A stretch of 64,000 nucleotides of DNA from Chryseobacterium indologenes (GCA_001013295.1 LAZY01000010.1:62001-126000); one strand, 5' to 3'. Shown: positions 8,616 through 18,026, counted from the stretch's first letter. Notes: generated by a model from the sequence alone, not told the origin. Program-made: numbers and translations.

Positions 8616-9713
8616 ATGAAGCTAAGAACTGTAATTGCAAAGATTGAAGAAGAAATAAGCATCAGACAGGCAGAAGATTTCGATAATGTAGGCTTACTGT
8701 GTGGAGTGCCGGACCGGGATGTATCCGGTATCCTTGTATGCCATGATGCCCTGGAAAACGTTGTAGAAGAAGCCATTCAAAAAAACTGTAATCTGATCGT
8801 ATGTTTTCATCCCATTATATTTTCCGGATTAAAATCTCTGACAGGGAAAAACTATGTAGAAAGAGCCGTTTTGAAAGCTATTGAAAATAAAGTAGCCATC
8901 TATGCCATTCATACGGCTTTTGATAATGATTTTTTTGGAGTCAACCATGGTATTTGCAGCCAGTTGGGTTTAAAGAATATGAAAATTCTGCAGCCTAAAG
9001 AAAATAACTTAAAACAACTTACGGTTTTTGTTCCCAAAGAGTATTCTGGAAAAGTAAAAGAAGCCATGTTTTCTGCCGGAGCAGGTAGCATCGGGTTTTA
9101 TGACGAATGTAGTTTCACGGTAAACGGGAACGGAACATTCAGACCCAAAGAAGGCTCCAATCCGTTTTCCGGTCAGCAGAATATCCGTGAAAATGCAGAT
9201 GAAGATATGATTTCCGTAATATTTGAAAACTATAAAGAAGGGCAGATTGTAAGTATGATGAAAGCGGCGCATCCTTACGAAGAAGTAGCCTATCAGGTAT
9301 ATAGTCTGGATAATAAAAACCATCATGCAGGATTGGGAATGTACGGTGACCTGGAAGAAGAAATGGAGGAACAGGATTTTCTGAGAATGGTGAAAGAAAA
9401 GTTTGGGCTGGAAGTCATAAAACATTCGGCATTCAACCATAAAAAAATTAAAAGAGTAGGAGTGCTGGGAGGTTCAGGAGCCAGCGGAATAAGATCTGCT
9501 GCTTCCAGAAAATGTGATGCTTATCTTACCGGAGATCTCAAATACCACGACTATTTTTTAGCAGAGTCTAAAATGCTGATTTGTGATATAGGTCATTATG
9601 AATCAGAACAATTTGTAAGTCAACAATTATTTGAAATTTTATCACAAAAATTTAGTACATTTGCAATTTCAAAATCTATTGAAAAAACAAACCCAGTAAA
9701 TTATTTCATTTAA
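8616..9713 (+). CDS. NIF3-family dinuclear metal-centre protein (YqfO-type)
   Basis: A 365-residue member of the NIF3/DUF34 family. The N-terminal half contains DNVGLLCG, VCHDALENV, CFHPIIFSGLK and AIYAIHTAFDN, which carry the conserved His/Asp metal ligands. The C-terminal half has GVLGGSGAS, TGDLKYHDY and IGHYESE, the rest of the dinuclear site. The region between (about 130-230) is the YqfO-type insert seen in the longer homologues. GTP cyclohydrolase I type 2 labels often attached to this family are not well supported, and the true substrate is unresolved. The next gene starts two bases after this stop. A second promoter for it lies within the end of this gene. Confidence 0.9.
   Translation: MKLRTVIAKIEEEISIRQAEDFDNVGLLCGVPDRDVSGILVCHDALENVVEEAIQKNCNLIVCFHPIIFSGLKSLTGKNYVERAVLKAIENKVAIYAIHTAFDNDFFGVNHGICSQLGLKNMKILQPKENNLKQLTVFVPKEYSGKVKEAMFSAGAGSIGFYDECSFTVNGNGTFRPKEGSNPFSGQQNIRENADEDMISVIFENYKEGQIVSMMKAAHPYEEVAYQVYSLDNKNHHAGLGMYGDLEEEMEEQDFLRMVKEKFGLEVIKHSAFNHKKIKRVGVLGGSGASGIRSAASRKCDAYLTGDLKYHDYFLAESKMLICDIGHYESEQFVSQQLFEILSQKFSTFAISKSIEKTNPVNYFI
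9631..9663 (+). promoter_or_regulatory. Promoter for the coiled-coil gene at 9716, inside the 3' end of the NIF3-family gene
   Basis: TTG at 9631-9633 and TACATTTG at 9656-9663 are 22 bases apart, matching the Bacteroidota TTG / TAnnTTTG consensus. It would allow the downstream gene to be transcribed independently. Confidence 0.6.
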
Positions 9714-9715
9714 AT

Positions 9716-10492
9716 ATGGCAAAAACCAACGATATTCCAGTTGAAGAAAAATTAAGAGCTTTATACGATTTACAGATCATTGATTCAAGATTGGATGAAA
9801 TCCGAAATACTAGAGGAGAATTGCCAATTGAAGTTGAAGATCTTGAAATCGAGATTGAAGGTCTTGAAAAAAGAGCTGAAAAATTTCATGCAGACATCAA
9901 AGATCAGGACGATCAGATCAAAACAAAGCATGAAGTAATCAACCATGCAAAAACTTTGATTGAGAAATACAAATCTCAGCAGGATAATGTAAGAAACAAT
10001 AAAGAGTTTGAAGCATTAGGAAAAGAAATCGAATTCCAGGACCTGGAAATTCAGCTTGCTGAAAAAAGAATTAAAGAATTCGGAGCTAAAATCGCTCACA
10101 AAAACGAAACTTTAAGCGAACTGAATGCCAAGATCAACGATTTGAAAAGCCACTTGAAATTCAAGAAAGAAGAACTAGACGGTTTGATCTCTGAAACTCA
10201 GAAAGAAGAAGAATATCTTATAGAGCAGTCTAAAGAATTCGCAGGTAAAATCGATGAAAGACTATTGGCTTCTTACAACAGAATCAGAACCAATTCTATC
10301 AACGGTCTTGCAGTAGTAGGATTAGAGAGAGGTGCTCCAAAAGGATCATTCTTCACCATTCCACCTCAAAAGCAAATGGAAATTGCTCAGAGAAAGAAAA
10401 TCATTATTGACGAGCACTCTGGAAAAATCCTTGTAGATGACGAGTTGGTAATGGAGGAAAACGAAAAAATGAAATCTGTAATTAAATTCTAA
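9716..10492 (+). CDS. Coiled-coil protein of the C4-zinc-ribbon family (DUF164-like) with its cysteines lost
   Basis: A 258-residue protein. Residues ~10-190 form a long charged helical hairpin, rich in E, K, I and L, with YKSQQDNVRNNKEFEALGKE at the turn. The C-terminal domain keeps the family core (IPPQKQMEIAQRKKIIIDE, then GKILVDDEL). The four cysteines that bind zinc in typical members are replaced: the first pair site reads GAPKGSFFTIPP and the second reads DEHSGKIL. The fold is recognised but the metal site is gone. The cellular role of the family is poorly known. A strong terminator follows, and there is an own promoter upstream at 9631-9663. Confidence 0.85.
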   Translation: MAKTNDIPVEEKLRALYDLQIIDSRLDEIRNTRGELPIEVEDLEIEIEGLEKRAEKFHADIKDQDDQIKTKHEVINHAKTLIEKYKSQQDNVRNNKEFEALGKEIEFQDLEIQLAEKRIKEFGAKIAHKNETLSELNAKINDLKSHLKFKKEELDGLISETQKEEEYLIEQSKEFAGKIDERLLASYNRIRTNSINGLAVVGLERGAPKGSFFTIPPQKQMEIAQRKKIIIDEHSGKILVDDELVMEENEKMKSVIKF

Positions 10493-10512
10493 TTATTGAT
10501 TTTTAACAATAT

Positions 10513-10544
10513 AAAAGCTGTTTCAGAGATGAAACAGCTTTTTT
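10513..10544 (+). terminator. Rho-independent terminator
   Basis: AAAGCTGTTTC and GAAACAGCTTT arms form a long perfect stem with a short loop and a T run, 20 bases after the coiled-coil gene. Confidence 0.9.
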
Positions 10545-10614
10545 GTATTATAAGAACACAAGAAATCAACGGTGCTTATTATTCCCTGCCAGCTATTCTA
10601 TTCAATAAAAGATT

Positions 10615-11289
10615 CTATCTTCCATAATGAAAGTTAATCTCTTTACATAGGTTGATAATTGCAGCTTTTCCAGAGCGACTAAAGCCTTCATGAGGATATT
10701 CTTCATTACCAACTCTGTGCTTTTTGGCTGGGATTTCAATCTCAGAACTGGAAGCATTGCAGCTTAAACAGATACTGATCTGATTTATTTTTTTATTCCC
10801 TTTAAAAAACACCAATCCAAGATGAGGTCTGAAACAGGCCGCAGAGCCATTTCCATAACTTGAATCTTTTGCAAGGACAGATAAAATTTGATCTGCCTGT
10901 TTCTGAGTAAGAAATTGCTGTTTCAATACAACAGGGACAAATTTTCCTTTTCTGTCAATAACATCCTGATAAGCTTCTTCTTCGCCCTGAAAATCATAGG
11001 CAATAATCTTATCATAATCAAGACGGCTAAAAGGAAATCCGTTTTTGGGGTTGGGGTGTATCGTTTGGGCAGTATGAATATAATCAAGTAATATCTTTTC
11101 TCTCAAAGAATTAATAGTATCAATAGAAGGTGGTGGTAGCGCATCCATTAATTTTGCAGGGGAAACATCAGAGTTATCATCTCCCTTTTTCTGACAGGAA
11201 GATATAAAAAATGCCAGTCCAATAAACAGGGACTGGCTGATGAATATATTCAGAAATTTTATTGTAAAAGAATTATTCATGATGTTCAT
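10615..11289 (-). CDS. Lipoprotein of unknown function
   Basis: Up to 224 residues. Start codons at 11289 and 11280 are both possible. A hydrophobic N-terminus ends in the lipobox FFISSC, predicting lipidation at that cysteine and attachment to the inner or outer membrane. The body is ~185 residues with no recognised domain. It contains two further cysteines in ISICLSCNAS, and repeated phrases such as FRPHLGLVFFKGNKK and HEGFSRSGK. The 5' end overlaps the last bases of the acyl-CoA ligase gene, so the two are probably cotranscribed and translationally coupled. No biochemical link can be inferred. Confidence 0.65.
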   Translation of the reverse strand: MNIMNNSFTIKFLNIFISQSLFIGLAFFISSCQKKGDDNSDVSPAKLMDALPPPSIDTINSLREKILLDYIHTAQTIHPNPKNGFPFSRLDYDKIIAYDFQGEEEAYQDVIDRKGKFVPVVLKQQFLTQKQADQILSVLAKDSSYGNGSAACFRPHLGLVFFKGNKKINQISICLSCNASSSEIEIPAKKHRVGNEEYPHEGFSRSGKAAIINLCKEINFHYGR

Positions 11290-13051
11290 ACATCTTATTA
11301 TATAAAGCTATAAACTTTTCTTTTACCGCTTTTCTTTTCAGCTTTAAAGTAGGCGTAAGAAGCCCTGATTCAATGCTCCATACTTCCGGAGTAAGCTCTA
11401 TCTTTTTGATTTTTTCCCAGTTTCCAAGGTGCTCGTTGATGCCGTCGATTTCTTTTTCAATCCTTTGTTTCAATTCAGTACTTTTGGCAATTTCTTCCGG
11501 TGTGGTACCAATGTTCAGATTGTTTCTCATTGCCCAGTTTTTTGCAAATTCAAAATCAGGCTGTACCAAGGCACATGGCATTTTTTCACCATCACCTACC
11601 ACCATGATCTGTTCGATGAATTTAGAAGCTTTAGCTAAGTTTTCAATGGTTTGAGGAGCAATATATTTTCCACCGGAGGTCTTAAACATCTCTTTCTTAC
11701 GGTCGGTGATTTGTAAAAATCCATCGCTGTCGATATGGCCGATGTCTCCGGTTTTAAAGAATCCGTCTTCAGTAAATGCCTCTTTGGTCATCTCTTCATT
11801 CTGGAAATATCCTTTAAATACAGAGGGCCCTTTTACTGTGATCTCGCCGTCTTCCTGGATTTTTACCTTTAAATTATCCAATGGTACACCTACTGTACCC
11901 ACTTTCATTTTTTCAAAACTGTTGACGGAGATTACGGGTGAAGTTTCCGTAAGTCCGTAGCCTTCCAGAATCGGAATACCTGCATTCTGGAACATCAGAT
12001 TCAGTCTTGTTGATAAAGCGGCAGATCCGGAAACCAGAGTAACGATTTCACCACCCAAACCTTCTCTCCACTTAGAGAATACAAGCTTGTCTGCAATGAT
12101 CTCCTGAAGACCGGAGGGTTTTGAAATGGATTTCTTTTTACTGATCAGATTCAGAGCCCAGAAGAATATTTTTGATTTCAATCCTCCGGCTGAAGAACCG
12201 GTATTGTAAATTTTATCATATACCTTTTCTACCAGTCTTGGTACCACGGTCATGTAGTGAGGTTTCACTTCTTTTACGTTTTCGCCCATTTTTTCAATAC
12301 TTTCAGCGAAATAAAGAGAAAAACCGTTGTATTGATAGAGGTAGAACAGCATTCTTTCGAAGATATGGCAGATAGGAAGGAAGCTTAAAGCTCTTGTTTC
12401 CTTGTAGTCTAAACTTTTTTTCTTCGGAATCCTCGGAATGGAACCCAATACGTTGGAAACAATATTATTATGAGTCAGCATTACCCCTTTAGGTCTTCCG
12501 GTAGTTCCGGAAGTATAGATAATCGTAGCCAGATCCTCTGTATTGATGGCATTGGAAAGATCATCTACTTCTATTTGAGTGGATTCATCTTTTCCGAGAT
12601 CAAGGATTTCTCTCCAGTTGGCAGCGCCGCTGATGTTGTCAAAAGTAAAAATTCCCTGCAAACTTGGGATATTGTGTTTTACCTTCATTACTTTATTCAA
12701 AAGGTCTTTATCAGACACAAAACAGTATTGAATTTCGGCATTATTGAAGATAAATTCGTAATCTTCCGGAGAAATACTTGGGTAAACCGGTACGGAAACT
12801 ACTCCGATCTGGGAGAGTCCAAAATCCATAATAGCCCATTCCGTACGGGAGTTGGTGGTAATCAAAGCGATCTTATCCCCCGGTTTGATACCCAGTTTCA
12901 GTAATCCCCTGGATATTTTATTTCCCTCATTAATAAACTCCTGCGTAGAAGTTTTTTTCCATTCACCATGATATTTCGTTACAAACATATCCGTTTTAGG
13001 ATATTTCTCTAAAGCGTAGTGCGGAATATCGAATAATCTCTTGATCGTCAT
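11273..13051 (-). CDS. Long-chain fatty acid-CoA ligase (AMP-forming)
   Basis: A 592-residue adenylate-forming enzyme that activates fatty acids to acyl-CoA using ATP. The P-loop-like signature IIYTSGTTGRPKGVMLTH lies near residues 178-195, and the motif GYGLTETSPV near 365. KTGDIGHID and DRKKEMFKTSGGKYIAP mark the hinge and C-terminal lid. Length and motif order match the long-chain (FadD15/FACL) group. It is divergent from the acyl-CoA dehydrogenase gene at 13387, so the pair likely serves fatty-acid use, though other beta-oxidation genes are not in the window. A lipoprotein gene overlaps its 3' end. Confidence 0.93.
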   Translation of the reverse strand: MTIKRLFDIPHYALEKYPKTDMFVTKYHGEWKKTSTQEFINEGNKISRGLLKLGIKPGDKIALITTNSRTEWAIMDFGLSQIGVVSVPVYPSISPEDYEFIFNNAEIQYCFVSDKDLLNKVMKVKHNIPSLQGIFTFDNISGAANWREILDLGKDESTQIEVDDLSNAINTEDLATIIYTSGTTGRPKGVMLTHNNIVSNVLGSIPRIPKKKSLDYKETRALSFLPICHIFERMLFYLYQYNGFSLYFAESIEKMGENVKEVKPHYMTVVPRLVEKVYDKIYNTGSSAGGLKSKIFFWALNLISKKKSISKPSGLQEIIADKLVFSKWREGLGGEIVTLVSGSAALSTRLNLMFQNAGIPILEGYGLTETSPVISVNSFEKMKVGTVGVPLDNLKVKIQEDGEITVKGPSVFKGYFQNEEMTKEAFTEDGFFKTGDIGHIDSDGFLQITDRKKEMFKTSGGKYIAPQTIENLAKASKFIEQIMVVGDGEKMPCALVQPDFEFAKNWAMRNNLNIGTTPEEIAKSTELKQRIEKEIDGINEHLGNWEKIKKIELTPEVWSIESGLLTPTLKLKRKAVKEKFIALYNKMYEHHE

Positions 13052-13386
13052 GATTTTTTAAATAATTTATAAAGAAATCTAAATATAAGCATTTTTTTTA
13101 ATTGTGGACCTCTCATTATGATAAATGAAAATTAGTTAAATGCTTACCATAATATCTCTTATCAAAAAGAGGGCCGTAAACGGGATAAATAGAGTTGTTC
13201 AAAGTAAAATGAATCCTACTTATCATATCAGAACTTCTCACTTTTATAGGTTAGCTCACAATCCATAGTCTGAATCTCAGATTCCCTGTCTCAAACCTCT
13301 CCAGCTCACGATTTTCACCGTTTCCAATTTATTTTTTCAGATTTGCTTAAAAAGTGTAAATTTACGGCTATCTAATTATTTTTTTT
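13052..13386. other. Divergent intergenic region between acyl-CoA ligase and acyl-CoA dehydrogenase genes
   Basis: 335 bases with no ORF or RNA gene seen. It must hold both promoters. The only partial matches are a TATATTTA on the minus strand near 13080 and a TAAATTTA near 13357 on the plus strand. No clear FadR-like palindrome was found. Confidence 0.4.
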
Positions 13387-14526
13387 ATGGACTTTAATTT
13401 ATCGGAAGAACAGCTGATGATTCAGCAGGCAGCAAGAGACTTTGCACAGAACGAACTATTACCAGGAGTTATTGAAAGAGACCGTGACCAGAAATTCCCT
13501 ACAGAGCAGGTGAAGAAAATGGGAGAAATGGGACTTTTGGGAATGATGGTTGATCCAAAATACGGTGGTGCAGGAATGGACAGCGTTTCTTATGTACTGG
13601 CTATGGAGGAAATTGCAAAAGTAGATGCTTCTGCAGCTGTTGTAATGTCTGTAAACAACTCATTGGTTTGTGCAGGTCTTGAAAAATTTGCTTCTGAAGA
13701 GCAAAAAGTAAAATATCTTACTCCTCTTGCAAGCGGACAGGTAATTGGTGCGTTTGCATTATCTGAGCCGGAAGCTGGTTCTGATGCTACGTCTCAGAAA
13801 ACAACCGCTGAAGACAAAGGAGACTACTATCTTCTTAACGGGATCAAAAACTGGATCACAAACGGTGGAACTGCAACTTACTATATCGTAATTGCACAGA
13901 CTGATCCTGAGAAAAAACACAAAGGAATCAATGCTTTCATCGTAGAAAGAGGATGGGAAGGTTTTGAAGTAGGTTTAAAAGAAGATAAACTGGGAATCAG
14001 AGGAAGTGATACGCACTCTCTGATCTTCAACAACGTAAAAGTTCCGAAAGAAAACAGAATCGGTGAAGACGGATTCGGGTTCAACTTTGCTATGGCAGTA
14101 TTGAACGGCGGAAGAATCGGGATCGCTTCTCAGGCTTTAGGAATTGCTTCAGGAGCTTACGAACTGGCATTGAAATATGCGAAGACAAGAAAAGCTTTCA
14201 AAACTGAAATCATCAACCACCAGGCGATTGCATTCAAATTGGCGGATATGGCTACTCAGATCACTGCAGCAAGAATGCTTTGCTTCAAAGCAGCATGTGA
14301 GAAAGACGCTGGAAAAGATATTTCTGAAAGCGGAGCAATGGCAAAACTATATGCTTCTCAGGTAGCAATGGATACTACTATTGAAGCTGTACAGATCCAC
14401 GGTGGATACGGATATGTAAAAGAATACCACGTAGAAAGACTAATGAGAGATGCGAAAATCACTCAGATCTACGAAGGAACTTCTGAAATCCAGAAAATCG
14501 TGATCTCAAGAAGCATCGCAAAATAA
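13387..14526 (+). CDS. Acyl-CoA dehydrogenase
   Basis: A 379-residue FAD-dependent dehydrogenase that introduces the alpha-beta double bond in acyl-CoA. The helical N-terminal domain starts MDFNLSEEQLMIQQAARDFA. The middle beta domain contains FALSEPEAGSDA and NGIKNWITNGG, and the C-terminal domain GGRIGIASQALGIA and QIHGGYGYVKEYHVER. The motif IYEGTSEIQ near the end holds the glutamate that acts as catalytic base in the short-chain group. The length is typical. It was probably chosen as short- or branched-chain by motif, but chain length cannot be read with certainty. A small membrane-anchored protein gene follows 20 bases later. Confidence 0.95.
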   Translation: MDFNLSEEQLMIQQAARDFAQNELLPGVIERDRDQKFPTEQVKKMGEMGLLGMMVDPKYGGAGMDSVSYVLAMEEIAKVDASAAVVMSVNNSLVCAGLEKFASEEQKVKYLTPLASGQVIGAFALSEPEAGSDATSQKTTAEDKGDYYLLNGIKNWITNGGTATYYIVIAQTDPEKKHKGINAFIVERGWEGFEVGLKEDKLGIRGSDTHSLIFNNVKVPKENRIGEDGFGFNFAMAVLNGGRIGIASQALGIASGAYELALKYAKTRKAFKTEIINHQAIAFKLADMATQITAARMLCFKAACEKDAGKDISESGAMAKLYASQVAMDTTIEAVQIHGGYGYVKEYHVERLMRDAKITQIYEGTSEIQKIVISRSIAK

Positions 14527-14546
14527 CATTTTAAAACACACTGCTT

Positions 14547-14912
14547 ATGAAAAAATCTTTGTGGATCACCCTGGGGGTCGTATTACTATTGTTAGGCGTA
14601 TTTGTATGGTACAAATACTACTTCGTTTTCGGAGAAGGAGTAAAATCTGGGTATCTGAATTATGCCATGAAAAAGGGCTATGTCTTCAAAACTTATGAAG
14701 GTAAACTGATTCAGGAAGGTTTTGGAAAAGGAAAAACAGGAACCATTACAAGCTATGAGTTTGAGTTTTCTGTAGATGATCCTGAAGTTTTCAAACAACT
14801 GGAAACCAACAGCGGTAAAAGCTTTGATCTCCATTACAAAGAATACAATGGTGCTCTTCCGTGGAGAGGAAACACAAAGTTTGTTGTAGATAAAGTAGTG
14901 AATATGAAATAA
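14547..14912 (+). CDS. Small membrane-anchored protein, unknown function
   Basis: A 121-residue protein. One N-terminal hydrophobic helix (residues 5-22) is followed by an ~95-residue soluble domain containing YVFKTYEGKLIQEGFG and LHYKEYNGALPWRG. This small domain occurs in Bacteroidota, sometimes under the mistaken name 6-phosphogluconate dehydrogenase; there is no such enzyme here. It is probably inner-membrane anchored with the domain in the periplasm. It lies 20 bases after the acyl-CoA dehydrogenase and shares its terminator, so the two are likely an operon. Confidence 0.7.
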   Translation: MKKSLWITLGVVLLLLGVFVWYKYYFVFGEGVKSGYLNYAMKKGYVFKTYEGKLIQEGFGKGKTGTITSYEFEFSVDDPEVFKQLETNSGKSFDLHYKEYNGALPWRGNTKFVVDKVVNMK

Positions 14913-14919
14913 AATAAAT

Positions 14920-14945
14920 AAGGCCCTCAACTTGAGGGCCTTATT
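14920..14945 (+). terminator. Rho-independent terminator
   Basis: AAGGCCCTCAA and TTGAGGGCCTT form a nearly perfect stem, followed by ATT. It ends the acyl-CoA dehydrogenase operon. Confidence 0.85.
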
Positions 14946-15123
14946 CTTACACCAAATCACAAAATATTAATATATGAAATAAAAATTTCCGAGGTTTATG
15001 CCGAATCCTATAAATAAACGAGGATTCGTTGATGAGATAAAATTAATAAAAGAATCGATTTGAAATTAGAATTAGAATTAAAAAAAGATTAAAAAAATCG
15101 ATCACGGAATTAGATCTTATCAT

Positions 15124-16056
15124 TTAAGGAGCATCTTTGTCAGGAATATTGGTTTTTCTTCTTTTATAAAAATAAAATCCAATAGCTCCTATCAGGAATA
15201 AAGGCCAGAGAGGAAGGATAAACAGGAATATGGAAGTGATGACATCCCAGCCTGATTCAATAGCAGCCAGTGACTTCCCACCGAAAGTTTTAGGCTCTTT
15301 TTCAACCCCGGTTTTATCCGTAATATTGACGCTGATACTGCAAATAGTATTATCCTGATATTGATGGCCGGAAACCTGAACGTCTTTCGTATCAATATTT
15401 CCCAGGTTACTGTTTAAGGATTCCATCAGCACATCGAAATACTGAATAGGAACTTTAATGTCAAGGTTGTATTGCTTCTGATTTTCTTCACGGGGATTGG
15501 CCGATTCTATATAGGAGAGGTTTTCACTTTTGATATAGCCGTTGTTTTGTAGTGCTTCTTCTCTGATGATTTCCTTTACCGTTTCTGCATTATCTGCTTT
15601 TATAGAGAGGTATCCTGACTTTACCATTCTGTCTTTGGCCCTGTTCAATTCGTAACTGTCATTTTTGGGCTGATCTTTATAAACGACTTTGGTTTCTTTG
15701 ATCACTTTAGGAGCCGGAACATTCACCACGATTTTTTCAGATTTCTTTGCAGAGTCCTTTTTTTCTATTTTAGATTCCAGTTTGGTAGAAGTAATTTTAT
15801 CAGATAGAGAGTCTACGATTTTGGAGGTGTTTTCTATTTTCTCCTGAATATCATTTTTTGTGTTTTCAAAATCTTTTATTTTGATGCTGGCAGAATCTAA
15901 GGCCAGGTCTGCCGTTTTGCTTGCCTGATCTATAGCATTTGCAGCAACCGTAGAGGCACTGTCTATAGAACTGGATACTTCTTCCAACTTCGATGTTTGC
16001 TTTTGACACATAATAAATGTACCTGATACAGCAACGAGTAATACGAACTTTTTCAT
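15124..16056 (-). CDS. DUF4349-family lipoprotein
   Basis: A 310-residue protein started at the ATG at 16056 (MKKFVLLVAV); the frame runs further upstream but without an export signal. The lipobox-like FIMC near residue 17 predicts a lipid anchor. A long Ser/Lys/Asp-rich helical stretch (residues ~20-120) is followed by the DUF4349 domain: MVKSGYLSIKADNAETVKEI, NNGYIKSENLSY, then a ferredoxin-like region DIKVPIQYFDVLMESL. One transmembrane helix near the C-terminus is followed by YKRRK. The family is widespread and of unknown function. Two phased TTTACAAA repeats lie upstream. Confidence 0.8.
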   Translation of the reverse strand: MKKFVLLVAVSGTFIMCQKQTSKLEEVSSSIDSASTVAANAIDQASKTADLALDSASIKIKDFENTKNDIQEKIENTSKIVDSLSDKITSTKLESKIEKKDSAKKSEKIVVNVPAPKVIKETKVVYKDQPKNDSYELNRAKDRMVKSGYLSIKADNAETVKEIIREEALQNNGYIKSENLSYIESANPREENQKQYNLDIKVPIQYFDVLMESLNSNLGNIDTKDVQVSGHQYQDNTICSISVNITDKTGVEKEPKTFGGKSLAAIESGWDVITSIFLFILPLWPLFLIGAIGFYFYKRRKTNIPDKDAP

Positions 16057-16382
16057 AATGTTAATTTTTTGATGAAGTAAAATTAAGAGGCAAACTTTTG
16101 TAAAGATTGTAAATGAACTGTATTGTGCTGGTAAAATTGTAAGGATTTTATTTTCAGGGTTTTGTATTTGTTTTACAAAAGATTTACAAATACTTTTTCT
16201 TGCTGGAAACACCAAAATTGCTGAAAACTATTGTCTTCTCTTTAAATATCAAATGAGAAATATCAAATTCTCCTCCTTTGACGGGATGGTAAAAAAAATC
16301 CGCAGAAAAACTTCTGCGGATCCATATCTTTTAAACAATTTCGCCTTTTTGCAAATTTACCCTTCAGCGATTTAGCTTTTAA
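16057..16382. other. Intergenic region with phased TTTACAAA repeats
   Basis: 326 bases between the DUF4349 gene and the end of prfC. It holds the prfC terminator and the upstream region of the DUF4349 gene. TTTACAAA occurs at 16172-16179 and 16183-16190, and its complement TTTGTAAA at 16097-16104. No ORF or structured RNA was seen. Confidence 0.5.
16291..16323 (-). terminator. Rho-independent terminator of prfC
   Basis: On the minus strand GATCCGCAGAAG pairs with CTTCTGCGGAT-like sequence across a small loop and runs into eight T residues. Confidence 0.85.
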
Positions 16383-17978
16383 TTAATGTTCTCTGAATTC
16401 ACTGATAAAATGCAGTTTCACATTCGGGAATTTCTCCTGCGTCATGTGAATCGTGAATGAAGAGTCTGCTAAAAATACCAATTGGTTGTATTTATCTCTC
16501 GCAAGGAATCTCTGTTTCAGTCTTGCAAATTCTTTAAATTCTTCTGATTTTTCATCGGCCTCCACCCAACATGCTTTGTGCATTGAAAGGGGTTCGTATG
16601 TACATTTTGCTCCGTATTCGTGTTCCAGACGATATTGGATTACCTCATACTGAAGGGCTCCAACAGTTCCGATGATCTTTCTGCCATTCATTTCCAATGT
16701 AAACAGCTGGGCAACTCCTTCATCCATCAACTGATCGATACCTTTTGCCAATTGCTTAGCTTTAAGCGGATCATTGTTGTTGATATAACGGAAATGTTCC
16801 GGAGAGAAACTTGGAATTCCTTTGAAGCTCAGTTTTTCACCACCCGTCAAAGTATCACCGATTCTGAAACTTCCTGTATCATGAAGACCAACAATATCTC
16901 CAGGGAAACTTTCCTCTACCACTTCTTTTTTATCAGCAAAGAAAGCGTTCGGAGAAGAGAATTTCATCTTTTTACCTTCTCTTACCAATAGGTAATTTTC
17001 ATTTCTCTTGAATGTTCCCGAAACAATTTTTACGAAAGCCAATCGGTCTCTGTGTTTAGGGTCCATGTTTGCGTGAATTTTGAAGATAAACCCAGTAAAA
17101 GTACTTTCTTCAGGTTTTACGATACGAAGATCACTTTCTTTAGGCTGTGGCATCGGAGCAATATCAATGAAAGCATCCAATAGTTCACGAACTCCGAAAT
17201 TGTTTAATGCAGAACCGAAGAAAACCGGCTGTAAATCACCTTTCATATAATCTTCACGATTAAATTCAGGGTAAACAGACTGGATCAGATCAAGCTCTTC
17301 TCTTAAAGTAGCTGCTGCTTTTTCTCCAATTACATCATCAATTGAAGTATCATTGATGTCATCAAACTTAATAGAATCCCCAACTTTTTGCTTTTTCTCT
17401 TCTAAGAATAATTGGATGTTGTTTTCCCAGATATTATAGATTCCCTGGAAATCACTTCCCATACCAATTGGCAAAGAAAGCGGACAAACAGTTAATCCCA
17501 ACTTCTGTTCCACTTCATCCAGAAGATCAAAGGCATCCTTACCCTCACGGTCAAGTTTGTTGATGAATACCAGCATCGGGATATTTCTCATTCTACAAAC
17601 CTGAACCAGTTTTTCGGTCTGCTCCTCAACCCCTTTTGCAACGTCAATAACAACAATTACGGAATCTACAGCCGTTAGAGTTCTGTAAGTATCTTCTGCA
17701 AAGTCTTTGTGACCAGGTGTATCGAGAATGTTGATTTTATGGTCTCTATATTCAAAAGCCAATACGGAAGTTGCTACAGAGATCCCTCTCTGTCTTTCAA
17801 TTTCCATAAAGTCGGAGGTCGCTCCTTTTTTTATTTTGTTGGATTTTACCGCACCCGCTTCCTGGATTGCCCCCCCGAAAAGAAGTAACTTCTCAGTAAG
17901 GGTTGTTTTTCCGGCATCCGGGTGGGAAATGATCCCGAAGGTCTTTCTTTTTTGTATTTCTTTGATTAAGTCTGACAT
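16383..17978 (-). CDS. prfC: Peptide chain release factor 3
   Basis: A 531-residue translational GTPase that removes class I release factors from the ribosome after termination. The G domain shows G1 (SHPDAGKTTLTE, near residue 18), the switch I region ERQRGISVATS, G3 DTPGH and G4 NKLDRE. Domain II and the RF3-specific C-terminal domain follow (GALQYEVIQYRLEHEYG, and FPNVKLHFISEFREH at the end). Length is typical. A promoter match lies 18-48 bases upstream. A C7 run in the coding strand's complement at about 17872 lies in the G-domain region; the frame is intact. Confidence 0.96.
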   Translation of the reverse strand: MSDLIKEIQKRKTFGIISHPDAGKTTLTEKLLLFGGAIQEAGAVKSNKIKKGATSDFMEIERQRGISVATSVLAFEYRDHKINILDTPGHKDFAEDTYRTLTAVDSVIVVIDVAKGVEEQTEKLVQVCRMRNIPMLVFINKLDREGKDAFDLLDEVEQKLGLTVCPLSLPIGMGSDFQGIYNIWENNIQLFLEEKKQKVGDSIKFDDINDTSIDDVIGEKAAATLREELDLIQSVYPEFNREDYMKGDLQPVFFGSALNNFGVRELLDAFIDIAPMPQPKESDLRIVKPEESTFTGFIFKIHANMDPKHRDRLAFVKIVSGTFKRNENYLLVREGKKMKFSSPNAFFADKKEVVEESFPGDIVGLHDTGSFRIGDTLTGGEKLSFKGIPSFSPEHFRYINNNDPLKAKQLAKGIDQLMDEGVAQLFTLEMNGRKIIGTVGALQYEVIQYRLEHEYGAKCTYEPLSMHKACWVEADEKSEEFKEFARLKQRFLARDKYNQLVFLADSSFTIHMTQEKFPNVKLHFISEFREH

Positions 17979-17995
17979 ATCGTATTTTGAAGTTG

Positions 17996-18026
17996 CAAAA
18001 ATCGTGATTTTTTACGAGGTTTTCAA
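17996..18026 (-). promoter_or_regulatory. Probable prfC promoter
   Basis: On the minus strand, TTG (complement of 18024-18026) is followed after 20 bases by GATTTTTG (complement of 17996-18003), close to the TAnnTTTG consensus with one mismatch. Confidence 0.5.
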
